From assembly GCA_039925965.1 (NCBI GenBank), contig JBDSXW010000005.1, forward strand, positions 62,001 to 126,000: 64,000 nt of DNA, given 5' to 3'. The notes beneath the pieces were generated by a model, which saw nothing but the letters and a program-made list of their open reading frames with translations, was not told the origin of the DNA and did not search any database. Source of the DNA: JAZKFT01 sp039925965 (GTDB taxonomy: Bacteria; Bacteroidota; Bacteroidia; Chitinophagales; Chitinophagaceae). The position numbers and the translations under genes are program-made. Shown piece by piece: positions 17,147-25,452 of the stretch (positions are counted from its first letter, which is position 1; each line of letters begins with the position of its first letter).

Positions 17147-18241
17147 CTAATCCTGGATCTTACCCAGCATCTGCTGAATCGATATCAGGTTTCTGCGCAG
17201 CGTTTGCTTCAGGTTTAGCTTTACAATCTGACCCATTGAATAACATCTGGTAAAATGGCTGTTACCATGAAATTCTGCCATCTCGTGTTTCAGGCGGTAG
17301 GTTTTTTCCGGTGTAGAAATAATATCATTGGTCATAATGTTTAGCAGGTCCATAATGCGGTACCGGGTGCTGGCTACGCGGAAGGCCATGATCGTTCGCT
17401 CTTCACTTTGATACTGCTCAATAGATTCCTTGTTGAGCAGGCTGAGCGTCATTTCTACCAGTGGCAGGTTTTCTTTAAAAAATTGTGGCAGGTACAGGTT
17501 CTTCCGGCCTTCGTAAGATTGCTGGTCGAAGTCAATGGCGCGGATCCGGTATTGAAAATCTTCGATATCGGGTAGCACTTCAAACACAAAATTGTATGAG
17601 CGCATATCGCCCAGCAGGCGTACAAAACACCGTTCATTGAACTTCACAAACTCTTTCGCCAGCCTTATTTTATTGGTGGATGGAAGGTGTAAATGTTCCG
17701 TTATGTATACGTCTCCTGGTATGCCGGGAATATGTTCTTCCACCAGTGTATTCTGGTGGGTAAGGTAAGTGATTCGTTTGGGTGAAAGGATATGTTCCAG
17801 CTCGAGGCCATAGATCCGCGAAGCATCCGCCATCTTGATATAGTAATGGTCGTAGTTATCGTTGAACTTGTTTATGATTCGGATTCGGAATGGGTTGGAA
17901 TTGCCAAAAGTACAATAGTCGATCCTGGAAACATCAAGGTGTTTGCTGAAGCTAAGATCCCCTTCAGTTTTCAACAATGCATAGATTTTCAACAGGCCCT
18001 CTTTTACAAAATCCCATTGGTGCAGGTCGTAGGAAACGGTTTCCCAAAGCGTCATTTTTCCGTGCTTGTCTTTTACCGGAATAGAGTAGGTAAAGTTGAG
18101 CAAATCCTTATACGCCACGGGGAGCTTCACTTCGCGCCCGTGATCCCGCAGGTAGGCACGTAGCGCCAGGTTTACCGGGAAAATTATTTTCTTCCTGGAA
18201 GGCTTATCAAATTCATTTTCCCTGATCTGGTCGAGATTCAT
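17147..18241 (-). CDS. Uncharacterised protein with kinase-fold-like motifs (364 aa)
   Basis: I recognise no named family, but the order of motifs matches the protein kinase/aminoglycoside phosphotransferase fold. There is a lysine in a strand (YYIKMAD, Lys136), an acidic helix (LELEHIL), a hinge-like segment LVEEHIPG (167-173), a catalytic-loop-like LLGDMRSYNF (Asp212, Asn217) and a metal-site-like AIDFDQQS (Asp237/Asp239). The HxD histidine is replaced by Leu. The N-terminal 100 residues and the C-terminal helical region have no clear match. There is no signal peptide or membrane helix, so it is probably cytoplasmic. The fold assignment is an inference from motifs. Confidence 0.6.
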   Translation of the reverse strand: MNLDQIRENEFDKPSRKKIIFPVNLALRAYLRDHGREVKLPVAYKDLLNFTYSIPVKDKHGKMTLWETVSYDLHQWDFVKEGLLKIYALLKTEGDLSFSKHLDVSRIDYCTFGNSNPFRIRIINKFNDNYDHYYIKMADASRIYGLELEHILSPKRITYLTHQNTLVEEHIPGIPGDVYITEHLHLPSTNKIRLAKEFVKFNERCFVRLLGDMRSYNFVFEVLPDIEDFQYRIRAIDFDQQSYEGRKNLYLPQFFKENLPLVEMTLSLLNKESIEQYQSEERTIMAFRVASTRYRIMDLLNIMTNDIISTPEKTYRLKHEMAEFHGNSHFTRCYSMGQIVKLNLKQTLRRNLISIQQMLGKIQD

Positions 18242-18255
18242 ACCCGCGGGTCGTT

Positions 18256-18333
18256 AATCGTGAGTGACGTTTGTCAATCGTCGATGGTCGATTGCCAATA
18301 GTCAAAAGGTCAATATGTCAATGGTCTGTCAGG
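18256..18333. repeat. GTCAATnGTC-type word repeat
   Basis: The spacer between the lactonase and kinase-fold genes consists of variants of GTCAATCGTCGATGGTCGATTG and GTCAATATGTCAATGGTCTGTCA, partly palindromic. A related pattern is at 57028-57084. It is non-coding. Confidence 0.5.
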
Positions 18334-18357
18334 TACCTACATTTCCACACTTCCACA

Positions 18358-19488
18358 TTATTGTTTCATTATCAAGCAAACCGGTTTAGGTATCTTAATC
18401 TCATCTCCGGTTGGAGTAAGCATGCCGGTTTCCTGGTCTCTTTTAAAAATCACAATATTGCCGCTGCCCTGGTTGGCTGCCAGCAGAAAGTTGCCAGTGG
18501 GGTCAATGCAAAAATTACGGGGCGTGGTACCCAGCGTGGATTGGAAACCTTTTGGTTCCAACATTCCTGTGGCTTCGTTGATCACAAAAATGGCAATATT
18601 ATTTTCTTCACCGCGATTGCTGGCGTACAGGAATTTACCATCGGGCGAAATATGAATGTCTGCACTGCCCGGCTGGCCTTTGAAACGCTCCGGATGGGTG
18701 GGTGCTTGCTGTATCGGCGTCAGTATTCCTTTCGAATATTGAAAAACTTCCACCTGGCCAGCCATCTCTTCTACCAGGTATGCAAACGGTTTTTTGGGAT
18801 GAAATACCAGATGCCTGGGCCCGGTGCCAGGCGCTGTAGCAGTAAACTCAGGCGCGGCAGGTTCTAATGGAATATCGGATGTCGCTTTGAATTTATAGGT
18901 CATCACTTTATCCATGCCGAGGTCAGGAACAAATAAGAATTTTTCATCGGGTGAAAAGATCGTGGAATGCACATGGGCTTTCTCCTGCCGGGTTTTGTTG
19001 GGGCCGATGCCCTCATGCTGAATAAACTGTGCGGCCGGCATCAACGCACCATTGGCCTTTGTTTTGAACATGGAAAGATTGCCGCCGGTATAATTTCCAA
19101 CGGCCACCCATTGGCCATTTTTGGTAACCGACACATAGCAAGGATTATCGCCACCGCTGGTTTGCTCATTGATAAATTTAAGGAGTCCGGTTTTTTTATC
19201 AAATGAAAAGGCATTGATCTTGCCAGGGAAATTGCCCCCACTTTCTGAAACCGAGTACAGGAATTTTCCGTTTGAAGACACCGTAAGAAAAGATGGATTG
19301 ACCATACTATCGGTGTTGCTCACCCAGGTAGCTTTACCGGTTTGTGTGTTAAACTTGTACACATAAATACCTTTGCTGCCAGTGCCGGTATAGGTGCCAA
19401 TAAATAAGTTGACCTCTTGTGCCTCCGCAATAACATTTACCAAAAAGAAGCAAACCAATAGCCCGTATTTCAATTTCATAGCAGACAT
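18358..19488 (-). CDS. Lactonase-type beta-propeller (6-phosphogluconolactonase YbhE/Pgl-like), exported
   Basis: Seven-bladed propeller of the PF10282 lactonase family, 376 residues. Typical blades are FIGTYTGTGSKGIYVYKF at the start, NPSFLTVSSNGKFLYSVSE, then HVHSTIFSPDEKFLFVPDLGMDKV, GTGPRHLVFHPKKPFAYLVEE and the last RNFCIDPTGNFLLAANQGSG. A signal peptide (GLLVCFFLVNVIAEAQ) sends it to the periplasm, where the cytosolic 6-phosphogluconolactonase reaction is unlikely, so a sugar-lactone hydrolase or binding role is more probable. It is monocistronic. Confidence 0.85.
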   Translation of the reverse strand: MSAMKLKYGLLVCFFLVNVIAEAQEVNLFIGTYTGTGSKGIYVYKFNTQTGKATWVSNTDSMVNPSFLTVSSNGKFLYSVSESGGNFPGKINAFSFDKKTGLLKFINEQTSGGDNPCYVSVTKNGQWVAVGNYTGGNLSMFKTKANGALMPAAQFIQHEGIGPNKTRQEKAHVHSTIFSPDEKFLFVPDLGMDKVMTYKFKATSDIPLEPAAPEFTATAPGTGPRHLVFHPKKPFAYLVEEMAGQVEVFQYSKGILTPIQQAPTHPERFKGQPGSADIHISPDGKFLYASNRGEENNIAIFVINEATGMLEPKGFQSTLGTTPRNFCIDPTGNFLLAANQGSGNIVIFKRDQETGMLTPTGDEIKIPKPVCLIMKQ

Positions 19489-19783
19489 TTTTTAGAATGA
19501 ACTGCAATATAAAGATTGACAATTAAAGCCCCCCCGGCATTTATGTTGTTTGAGTATTTAATGGAGAGATCACACTCACTGGACCTACTCCGTCCTCAAC
19601 ACATATCAGTAAAACTCTTTTTCGAAGCCTGATAACAAGTCCCCGCAATCTGGTTGCAAGTCCTGTGCTGCGCCACGCCTGGATTAAAAGTACCGACCCA
19701 GCCCTTCTTTCAATTCTCTACGGTAGCCTGTTTTACGGAAAGATTCGTTTACAAGTTTTACATTTTCTTTGAAGGCCCTAATC
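19489..19783. other. Spacer between ispE and the lactonase gene
   Basis: A 295-bp region in which I find no convincing gene, RNA or terminator. Short open frames here have no recognisable content. Confidence 0.4.
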
Positions 19784-20641
19784 TCAACCTGCTCCCAATC
19801 CAAAATGCAATTCCAAAAATCCCGGAAACAACTTCACCGCGGGCATTTTATCCGTCTCAAAAATTCCGTACACCGTGCTCCCGCTGCCGCTCATCGCAGC
19901 ATAAACGGCACCGCTTTGGTACATGGCATTTTTAATGGAGCCGATAACTGGGTGTGCATGCGTAACCGCCTGCTCAAAATCATTTACCAACCGATCCCTC
20001 CATGTGTAGATTGGTTCCAGAATAAGTTCTTTTAATTCAATAGCCGGCTGGTGCGGGATGATTTGCCTAAAAGCCCAGCCGGTATTTACATGAACCCCGG
20101 GATTTATGATGACGATAGCGTAACCGCTTAAATCTAACCCGAGTTCTTCCAGCATTTCCCCGCGGCTCCAGGCAAAGCAGGGATTGTTGACAATAAAAAA
20201 CGGGCAATCGCTGCCAAGCCGCAGTGCATACTCAATTAGCTGCCGCCTGGTGAGCCCGAGGTGAAATTTTTCATTCAATAAATTAAGGGCGAATGCGCCA
20301 TCGGCCGAGCCGCCACCTAACCCTGCACCCATCGGAATTGTTTTGTGCAAATGCATTTGAATTGCGGGCAAATGCGGGAAATCTGCTCTTAAAAGCTGGT
20401 ACGCTTTTAAACAAAGGTTACTTTCTGAGGGGCCTTCAACGCGCAGGCCACTCACGGTAAATGCTATTGGGTCGCTTGCCTGGTTATGCTGCCTGGTAGT
20501 AGCACCGATTTGCATAATCTCAAGCACATCGTGTAATTTATAAATTGGGTAAAAAACAGTTTCAAGGTCATGAAACCCGTCATCCCTTCTTCGGGTGATA
20601 TGAAGACCGAGGTTTATTTTGCAATTAGGGAAGTTTAGCAT
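19784..20641 (-). CDS. ispE: 4-diphosphocytidyl-2-C-methyl-D-erythritol kinase
   Basis: GHMP kinase of the methylerythritol phosphate (MEP) isoprenoid pathway, 285 residues. It phosphorylates the 2-OH of CDP-ME. It starts MLNFPNCKINLGLHITRRRDDGFHDLETVF, the IspE N-terminal signature. The ATP motif is PMGAGLGGGSADGAF near residue 95, and motif 3 is AAMSGSGSTVYGIF near the C-terminus. The open frame extends 61 codons upstream, but that part is translated repeat sequence, so ATG at 20641 is correct. It is downstream of the bifunctional-nuclease gene, separated by the repeat. Confidence 0.95.
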   Translation of the reverse strand: MLNFPNCKINLGLHITRRRDDGFHDLETVFYPIYKLHDVLEIMQIGATTRQHNQASDPIAFTVSGLRVEGPSESNLCLKAYQLLRADFPHLPAIQMHLHKTIPMGAGLGGGSADGAFALNLLNEKFHLGLTRRQLIEYALRLGSDCPFFIVNNPCFAWSRGEMLEELGLDLSGYAIVIINPGVHVNTGWAFRQIIPHQPAIELKELILEPIYTWRDRLVNDFEQAVTHAHPVIGSIKNAMYQSGAVYAAMSGSGSTVYGIFETDKMPAVKLFPGFLELHFGLGAG

Positions 20642-20644
20642 GTG

Positions 20645-20845
20645 AGTTAAAGGTTCAAGCTTCAAGGAACAAGCTCCGGGGAACAGCACCATTAGTTCCA
20701 GTCTTTGCGGGAAGGGTTCATGCCCGACGAAGCAATCTGTCCAATTTTTGTCAGCGGGTTTGCGCAGGCATTCATCATTGTTTACAAATCTCAGTGGGAT
20801 TGCTTCAGGCACGAACCTTCGCAATGACTGCAGATTAGCGCAATG
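20645..20845. repeat. REP-like inverted repeat (ATTGCGAA...GAAGCAATC family)
   Basis: Two related units lie in opposite orientation. Read on the minus strand, TTGCGAAGGTTCGTGCCTGA followed by AGCAATC (about 20795-20825) pairs with GATTGCTTCGTCGGGCATGA followed by ACCCTTCCCGCAA (about 20705-20738). Next to ispE a second word family (AAGGTTCAAGCTTCAAGG) appears. Elements with ATTGCGA...GAAGCAATC ends are widespread dispersed bacterial repeats. The block makes an artificial N-terminal extension of ispE. Confidence 0.6.
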
Positions 20846-20857
20846 ACGTGAAATGGG

Positions 20858-21445
20858 CTACTTCTTCCTGTTTTGAATTTCGTTCCGAATCGCGATGGCT
20901 TTGATGTAATCTTCCTGGGCCACCACATCGTGAAGTAGGTTCTCCAATTCTTCGACACTCATGTTTTTGTAATCTTCATTACCTGTGGGTAAAGGCTCGG
21001 CTTCCGCGGCACCGCGCTTCTTTTTACCCGGCGTCTCTTCCATCATAATGCCGGCATTTTCAAGAATATTTTCGTAGGTATAAATCGGGCAGCCAAAGCG
21101 AACCGCCAGTGCAAGCGCATCAGAAGTGCGGCTATCAATTTCCACCGTATCGGCCGCGGTATAGCACACCAGTTTGGAGTAAAAAATGCCCTCCTGTAAA
21201 TCGTTGATCACAATTTCCTGAAGGTCCACGTCAAAAGCCAGCATAAAGTTCTTCATCAGGTCGTGGGTCAATGGACGGCTGGGCTGCATGCGCTCCAATG
21301 CCACGGCGATGGCCTGTGCTTCAAATCCGCCAATAACGATGGGCAAACGGCGAATGCCATTCACTTCCCCCAGCACTACTGCGTAAGAATGTGTTTGGGT
21401 AATACTATGGCTTAATGCGACTATTTCCAGTTCTATCTTTTTCAT
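20858..21445 (-). CDS. Bifunctional nuclease (DUF151) domain protein with C-terminal UVR motif
   Basis: Residues 1-135 are the BFN/DUF151 domain: VALSHSITQTHSYAVVLGE, RRLPIVIGGFEAQAIAVALE, and RTSDALALAVRFGCPIYTYE, the most conserved stretch. A charged linker (GKKKRGAAEAE) leads to a UvrB/UvrC-type coiled motif (NMSVEELENLLHDVVAQEDY and AIAIRNEIQ). DNase/RNase activity is reported for some family members; the cellular role is unclear. ATG at 21445 is chosen because the longer frame adds an unrelated hydrophobic stretch. Confidence 0.87.
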   Translation of the reverse strand: MKKIELEIVALSHSITQTHSYAVVLGEVNGIRRLPIVIGGFEAQAIAVALERMQPSRPLTHDLMKNFMLAFDVDLQEIVINDLQEGIFYSKLVCYTAADTVEIDSRTSDALALAVRFGCPIYTYENILENAGIMMEETPGKKKRGAAEAEPLPTGNEDYKNMSVEELENLLHDVVAQEDYIKAIAIRNEIQNRKK

Positions 21446-21511
21446 ACCTGGTGGCGAAAATACACGAATTAGGCAAACTAAGAAACAGGAACTCAATAGA
21501 ATGTTTGGCAA

Positions 21512-21541
21512 TAAAAAATAGCCCCCAACCGGGAGCTATTT
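21512..21541 (-). terminator. Terminator after etfA
   Basis: On the minus strand AATAGCTCCC pairs through GGTT with GGGGGCTATT (one wobble pair) and is followed by TTTTTTAT, about 30 bases past the etfA stop. Confidence 0.75.
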
Positions 21542-21569
21542 TGAAGAATTATTTAGAGACCAGCGTTGG

Positions 21570-22538
21570 TTACGCTACGCCCTTTAGTTTTTTAACGGCA
21601 TCGATGATCTTCGGCATCACCTCGAATGCATCACCTACAATACCGTAATCGGCCGCTTTAAAGAACGGCGCTTCAGCATCTTTATTAATCACCACGATCA
21701 CCTTACTGCGGTTAACACCAGCCAGATGCTGGATCGCACCGCTGATGCCGATAGCAAAATACATATTGGGTGCCACAGCACCGCCGGTTTGACCAACATG
21801 CTCGTGGTGCGGACGCCAATGTGCATCTGCCACCGGACGGCTACATGCGGTTGCCGCACCCAGCAGTTTAGCCAGGTCGGTCACCAGCGCCCAATTCTCA
21901 GGTCCTTTCAAGCCGCGGCCACCGCTGATGACCAGTTCGGCTTCGCTTAACGGCACTTCGCCGATTATCTTATTGGTAGCGGTAATTTTTACTTTCGGTC
22001 CATCCACGTTGGCGGTAGCAGTGATTACTTCAGCGATAGCGCCTTCAGTGGCAACAACCTTGTAGGAATTCTGGTTCAGCGAAATGATTTTGATATCGGT
22101 ATTGATCGCCACATTGGCAAACGCCTTACCGCTGAACACGCTTTTCTTCACCACGAATCCATTGCTGGTATCGGGTACCGCAACTGCACCGGTTACCAAA
22201 CCTGCTTTGAGCCTTGCACTCAGTCGTGGCGCTACCGCTTTACCCGCAATGCCATTGCTGAAAATGATCGTTTTAGCACCGCTTGCAGATACCAGTCCTG
22301 CAATTACTTTGGTGTAAGCCTGTGCATCGAAATGATCGAGGTTGGTATCGGTGATATGATGGACCTTTTTAGCACCATATTTACCCAAGGCCACCAGATC
22401 TTCGTTAGCCACCGTTCCCAAAACGATTGCTTCAGCATCGGTACCCAATTGAGCGGCAATCGCTGTTCCGTAACTAATTGCTTCAAAAGAAGCTTTTTTT
22501 ATTTGACCATCTGCCTGGTCGGCGAATATTAGAACCAT
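21570..22538 (-). CDS. etfA: Electron transfer flavoprotein, alpha subunit
   Basis: A 322-residue subunit that carries the FAD of the EtfAB heterodimer and passes electrons from acyl-CoA dehydrogenases to the quinone pool. The FAD-binding C-terminal domain shows VISGGRGLKGPENW, ATACSRPVADAHW, VGQTGGAVAPNMYFAIGISG and IQHLAGVNRSKVIVVINKDA, all diagnostic. The N-terminal domain is the ETF fold (SYGTAIAAQLG, IVLGTV). It is downstream of etfB with a 154-bp repeat spacer between them, unusual because most etfBA pairs are tightly joined. Confidence 0.95.
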   Translation of the reverse strand: MVLIFADQADGQIKKASFEAISYGTAIAAQLGTDAEAIVLGTVANEDLVALGKYGAKKVHHITDTNLDHFDAQAYTKVIAGLVSASGAKTIIFSNGIAGKAVAPRLSARLKAGLVTGAVAVPDTSNGFVVKKSVFSGKAFANVAINTDIKIISLNQNSYKVVATEGAIAEVITATANVDGPKVKITATNKIIGEVPLSEAELVISGGRGLKGPENWALVTDLAKLLGAATACSRPVADAHWRPHHEHVGQTGGAVAPNMYFAIGISGAIQHLAGVNRSKVIVVINKDAEAPFFKAADYGIVGDAFEVMPKIIDAVKKLKGVA

Positions 22539-22564
22539 AATCTTAATAATGTGCTAAATAGAAA

Positions 22565-22682
22565 ATGTGCTAATTAGCTAATGAAATACAATTGTTAGGG
22601 ATGATATTAGTTTAAGGCTGAACGGTTCAAGTAACTATATGCTTGCAAAATGTTGCATTAGCAAATTTGCTAATTAGCACAT
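22565..22682. repeat. Inverted repeat in the etfB-etfA spacer
   Basis: ATGTGCTAATTAGC at 22565-22578 is perfectly complementary to GCTAATTAGCACAT at 22669-22682, and neighbouring words (GCTAAT, GCATTAGC) extend the similarity. The arms face each other across about 90 bp and would form a long stem in the etfBA mRNA. Confidence 0.7.
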
Positions 22683-22692
22683 TGGCTACTTG

Positions 22693-23436
22693 CTAAAAAA
22701 CTTTGGCCTCTTCGTGTAGCAACCGCACCAATTCTTCGGGGTGTTCGGCTGAAACCAGCTTCACGCCTGCTTTTGCTGGGGGCAGATCGAAACTTACAAT
22801 ACTGGTGAGACTTTCTGAACCTACAGGTTCTTTCACGGCCAATGGCCTGGTGCGGGCACCCATAATGCCTTTCATATTTGGGATGCGTTGCTCCGCCATC
22901 CCTTTCTGGCAGCTTACAACAAGGGGCAGGCTTATTTCATCTGTCTCTTCACCGCCTTCTATTTCCCGCACGGCAGTGGCAGTGGTTCCAGCGATATCAA
23001 GTTTACTAGCCAGGCTGATAAAAGGAACGTCCATCAATTCGGCTACCATACCGCCAATGCTGCTGCCATTATAGTCGATGGTTTCTTTGCCAGTAAGCAC
23101 CAGGTCGTAACCACCGTCTTTGGCCACCGCCGCTATTTGCGAAGCAATAAAAAAACTGTCGTGGTTATCGCTATTGATACGGATGGCATCATCGCCACCA
23201 ATCGCTAAAGCTTTACGGATAATGGGATCTGCATCTGCCAACCCGACTGTAACCAGGGAAACACTAGCAGCAATACCGGCTTCCTTTAGTTCCAGCGCAC
23301 GCACCAACGCATACCATTCGTCGTAGGGATTTACAATAAACTGAACGCCGGCATCAGCAAACTTCGAGTTGTTGTCTGTGAAGGCTATTTTTGCCGTCGT
23401 GTCCGGCGTTTTACTGATACACACTAAAATTTTCAT
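22693..23436 (-). CDS. etfB: Electron transfer flavoprotein, beta subunit
   Basis: A 247-residue ETF beta subunit, binding AMP and supporting EtfA. The start KILVCISKTPDTTAKI is typical. The signature VLTGKETIDYNGSSIGGMVAELM lies near residue 120, and the region SCQKGMAEQRIPNMKGIMGA carries the recognition segment for partner dehydrogenases. It is transcribed ahead of etfA and divergently from a TPR gene. Confidence 0.95.
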   Translation of the reverse strand: MKILVCISKTPDTTAKIAFTDNNSKFADAGVQFIVNPYDEWYALVRALELKEAGIAASVSLVTVGLADADPIIRKALAIGGDDAIRINSDNHDSFFIASQIAAVAKDGGYDLVLTGKETIDYNGSSIGGMVAELMDVPFISLASKLDIAGTTATAVREIEGGEETDEISLPLVVSCQKGMAEQRIPNMKGIMGARTRPLAVKEPVGSESLTSIVSFDLPPAKAGVKLVSAEHPEELVRLLHEEAKVF

Positions 23437-23517
23437 AAGGCTATTTTCGCGGGAAATGAAATTGATTACTGGTTATAAATTAATAATTATTGTCTTAGCA
23501 TAAAAAGGAGTTGGGAA

Positions 23518-23541
23518 AATTAGTTGCATAAACAACTAATT
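23518..23541. promoter_or_regulatory. Operator-like palindrome between etfB and the TPR gene
   Basis: AATTAGTTG and CAACTAATT form a perfect 9-bp inverted repeat around the 6-base spacer CATAAA. It is in the middle of the 162-bp divergent region, about 80 bp from each start, a suitable place for a dimeric regulator. Confidence 0.45.
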
Positions 23542-23598
23542 GCAAATTTAGGTGGTTAAGTATTTGGCGCTAACTTTTATTTAAAAATATTTTCGATA

Positions 23599-23910
23599 AT
23601 GACAGATAGAATCAAAAAGCTAAAAGAATTTCTTGAAAAACAACCTGCGGATAGCTTTCTGCAACATGCGCTGGCGCTGGAGTTTGTAAAGATTGGCGAT
23701 GATGTGCAGGCCCGTAAATTGTTTGCATCTATTCTCCTGGTGGAGCCGGGTTATGTAGGAAGCTACTATCATTTAGGACGCCTGCTGGAACGTGTGGGAG
23801 AAAATGAGCAGGCTATATCTGTATATGAAAAAGGAATTATCGCCGCCAAAAATGCTGGCGATAACCATGCAAAAAACGAACTTCAAATGGCATTGGATGA
23901 TATTGAATAA
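23599..23910 (+). CDS. Small TPR protein (103 aa)
   Basis: Three tetratricopeptide-like units: LQHALALEFVKIGDDVQARKLF, YVGSYYHLGRLLERVGENEQ and a last helix pair ending in ELQMALDDIE. No signal peptide is present, so it is probably cytoplasmic. It has no enzymatic motif and likely mediates protein contact. The gene stands alone, divergent from etfB and upstream of tilS with a 186-bp gap. Confidence 0.8.
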   Translation: MTDRIKKLKEFLEKQPADSFLQHALALEFVKIGDDVQARKLFASILLVEPGYVGSYYHLGRLLERVGENEQAISVYEKGIIAAKNAGDNHAKNELQMALDDIE

Positions 23911-24096
23911 ACTGGTTTGTCCGGCATATGTCACCCCACTCCTTAAAAGTTTATCGGTTATGCATTTCAACAAAATGTCGCTACCTAAATCTGCGTCATT
24001 CCGTTGAGTCCGCTTAATCCGCGCTTCTATCATTCACCGTTCTTCAGACTGCACCACAGTCTTATTTCTCCACCCAAATCAACGTTCAAATAAATA

Positions 24097-25452
24097 ATGG
24101 TTCAAACAGCATTTCAAAATTTTCTAAGACAATACCCTTCTCTGGCCTACAATTCCACATGGCTGATCGCGGTGAGCGGGGGAGTAGACTCGGTGGTACT
24201 TTGTCATTTGGCAAAGGCGAACCAAATTCCATTTGCTATTGCGCATTGCAATTTTCAATTGAGAGGAGATGAAAGTAACCGGGATAAGGCATTTGTAAGA
24301 GACCTGGCGCAGGGTTTCAATGTGCCTCTTTTTGTAAAGGACTTTGACACAAAACAATACATGGCCGATGAGGGCAAATCTGTGCAAGTGGCGGCTCGTG
24401 AAATACGCTATGACTGGTTCGCCGGATTGCTGCAGCAAATGGCTCAAGACTCACCACTGAAGACTCAAGTTATTGCCACCGCCCACCATGCCAACGATAA
24501 TATTGAAACCGTGCTAATGAACCTATTTCGGGGTTCGGGTATAAAAGGGCTCAGGGGAATTGTACCGGTACAAGGCAAAATTATTCGGCCAATGCTTGGC
24601 GTAGGAAAAGAAGCAATAGTAAACTATGCAGAAAGCAATGGCCTTTGTTGGGTGGAAGACAGCAGCAACAGCAGCGATAAATACACCCGTAACCTGGTGC
24701 GTAATAAAGTAATTCCTTTAATGGAGCAAGCAATTCCCCGGGACGAAATTTGTTTTGAAAAAAGTCTCGGGCTGTTATCAGAGGCCGAAATGCTCTATGA
24801 TGAAGCGATTGCACTGCATAAAAAAAAGCTGGTAGAAACCAGGGGCGTGGAACATCATATACCCGTGCTGAAACTAGCTGCCAGTAAGCCTTTGCGAACC
24901 ATTACCTACGAGATTATAAAGGATTTTGGCTTTAATTCGGCGCAGACAGATGAGGTACTGGCATTACTCAACAGTAAATCCGGCAGGTATGTAGGATCTG
25001 CCACGCATCGCATTATCCGCAACCGGGCCTGGTTCATTATTGCCCCGCAAAAGACCGAGGGCGCAGGTCTTATTTTGATTGAAGAACAAGATAAAAAGGT
25101 GACTTTTTCAGGAGGGGTTTTGGCGGTTAAGCAGGAAGTAGTCCAGTCCCAAATGGCGATTCCAAAGGCTGCCAGCCTGGCCCTGCTGGACGCGACGGAA
25201 ATACATTTTCCCCTGATACTGCGCCCCTGGAAACCAGGTGATTATTTTTACCCATTGGGCATGATGAAGAAAAAAAAACTTGCCCGGTTTTTCATCGATC
25301 AGAAGTTGTCGAAAACTGAAAAGGAAAGTATCTGGGTAATCGAAAGTGACAAAAAAATCCTGTGGGTAATTGGCCACAGGATTGATGAAAGATATAAGGT
25401 AACAGACAGAACAAAAACCGTGCTCTGGCTGGATTTTGCTCCGGTAGTCTAA
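24097..25452 (+). CDS. tilS: tRNA(Ile)-lysidine synthase
   Basis: A PP-loop enzyme of 451 residues that converts C34 of the CAU anticodon of tRNA-Ile2 to lysidine, so that it reads AUA. The ATP-binding loop AVSGGVDSVVLCHL is at residues 23-36, and ATAHHANDNIETVLMNLFRGSGIKGL is the family core. The C-terminal TilS domain is recognised by LRPWKPGDYFYPLGM and KKKLARFFIDQKL. It is full length. The stop codon overlaps the stop of the convergent rhomboid gene by a few bases. Confidence 0.96.
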   Translation: MVQTAFQNFLRQYPSLAYNSTWLIAVSGGVDSVVLCHLAKANQIPFAIAHCNFQLRGDESNRDKAFVRDLAQGFNVPLFVKDFDTKQYMADEGKSVQVAAREIRYDWFAGLLQQMAQDSPLKTQVIATAHHANDNIETVLMNLFRGSGIKGLRGIVPVQGKIIRPMLGVGKEAIVNYAESNGLCWVEDSSNSSDKYTRNLVRNKVIPLMEQAIPRDEICFEKSLGLLSEAEMLYDEAIALHKKKLVETRGVEHHIPVLKLAASKPLRTITYEIIKDFGFNSAQTDEVLALLNSKSGRYVGSATHRIIRNRAWFIIAPQKTEGAGLILIEEQDKKVTFSGGVLAVKQEVVQSQMAIPKAASLALLDATEIHFPLILRPWKPGDYFYPLGMMKKKKLARFFIDQKLSKTEKESIWVIESDKKILWVIGHRIDERYKVTDRTKTVLWLDFAPVV

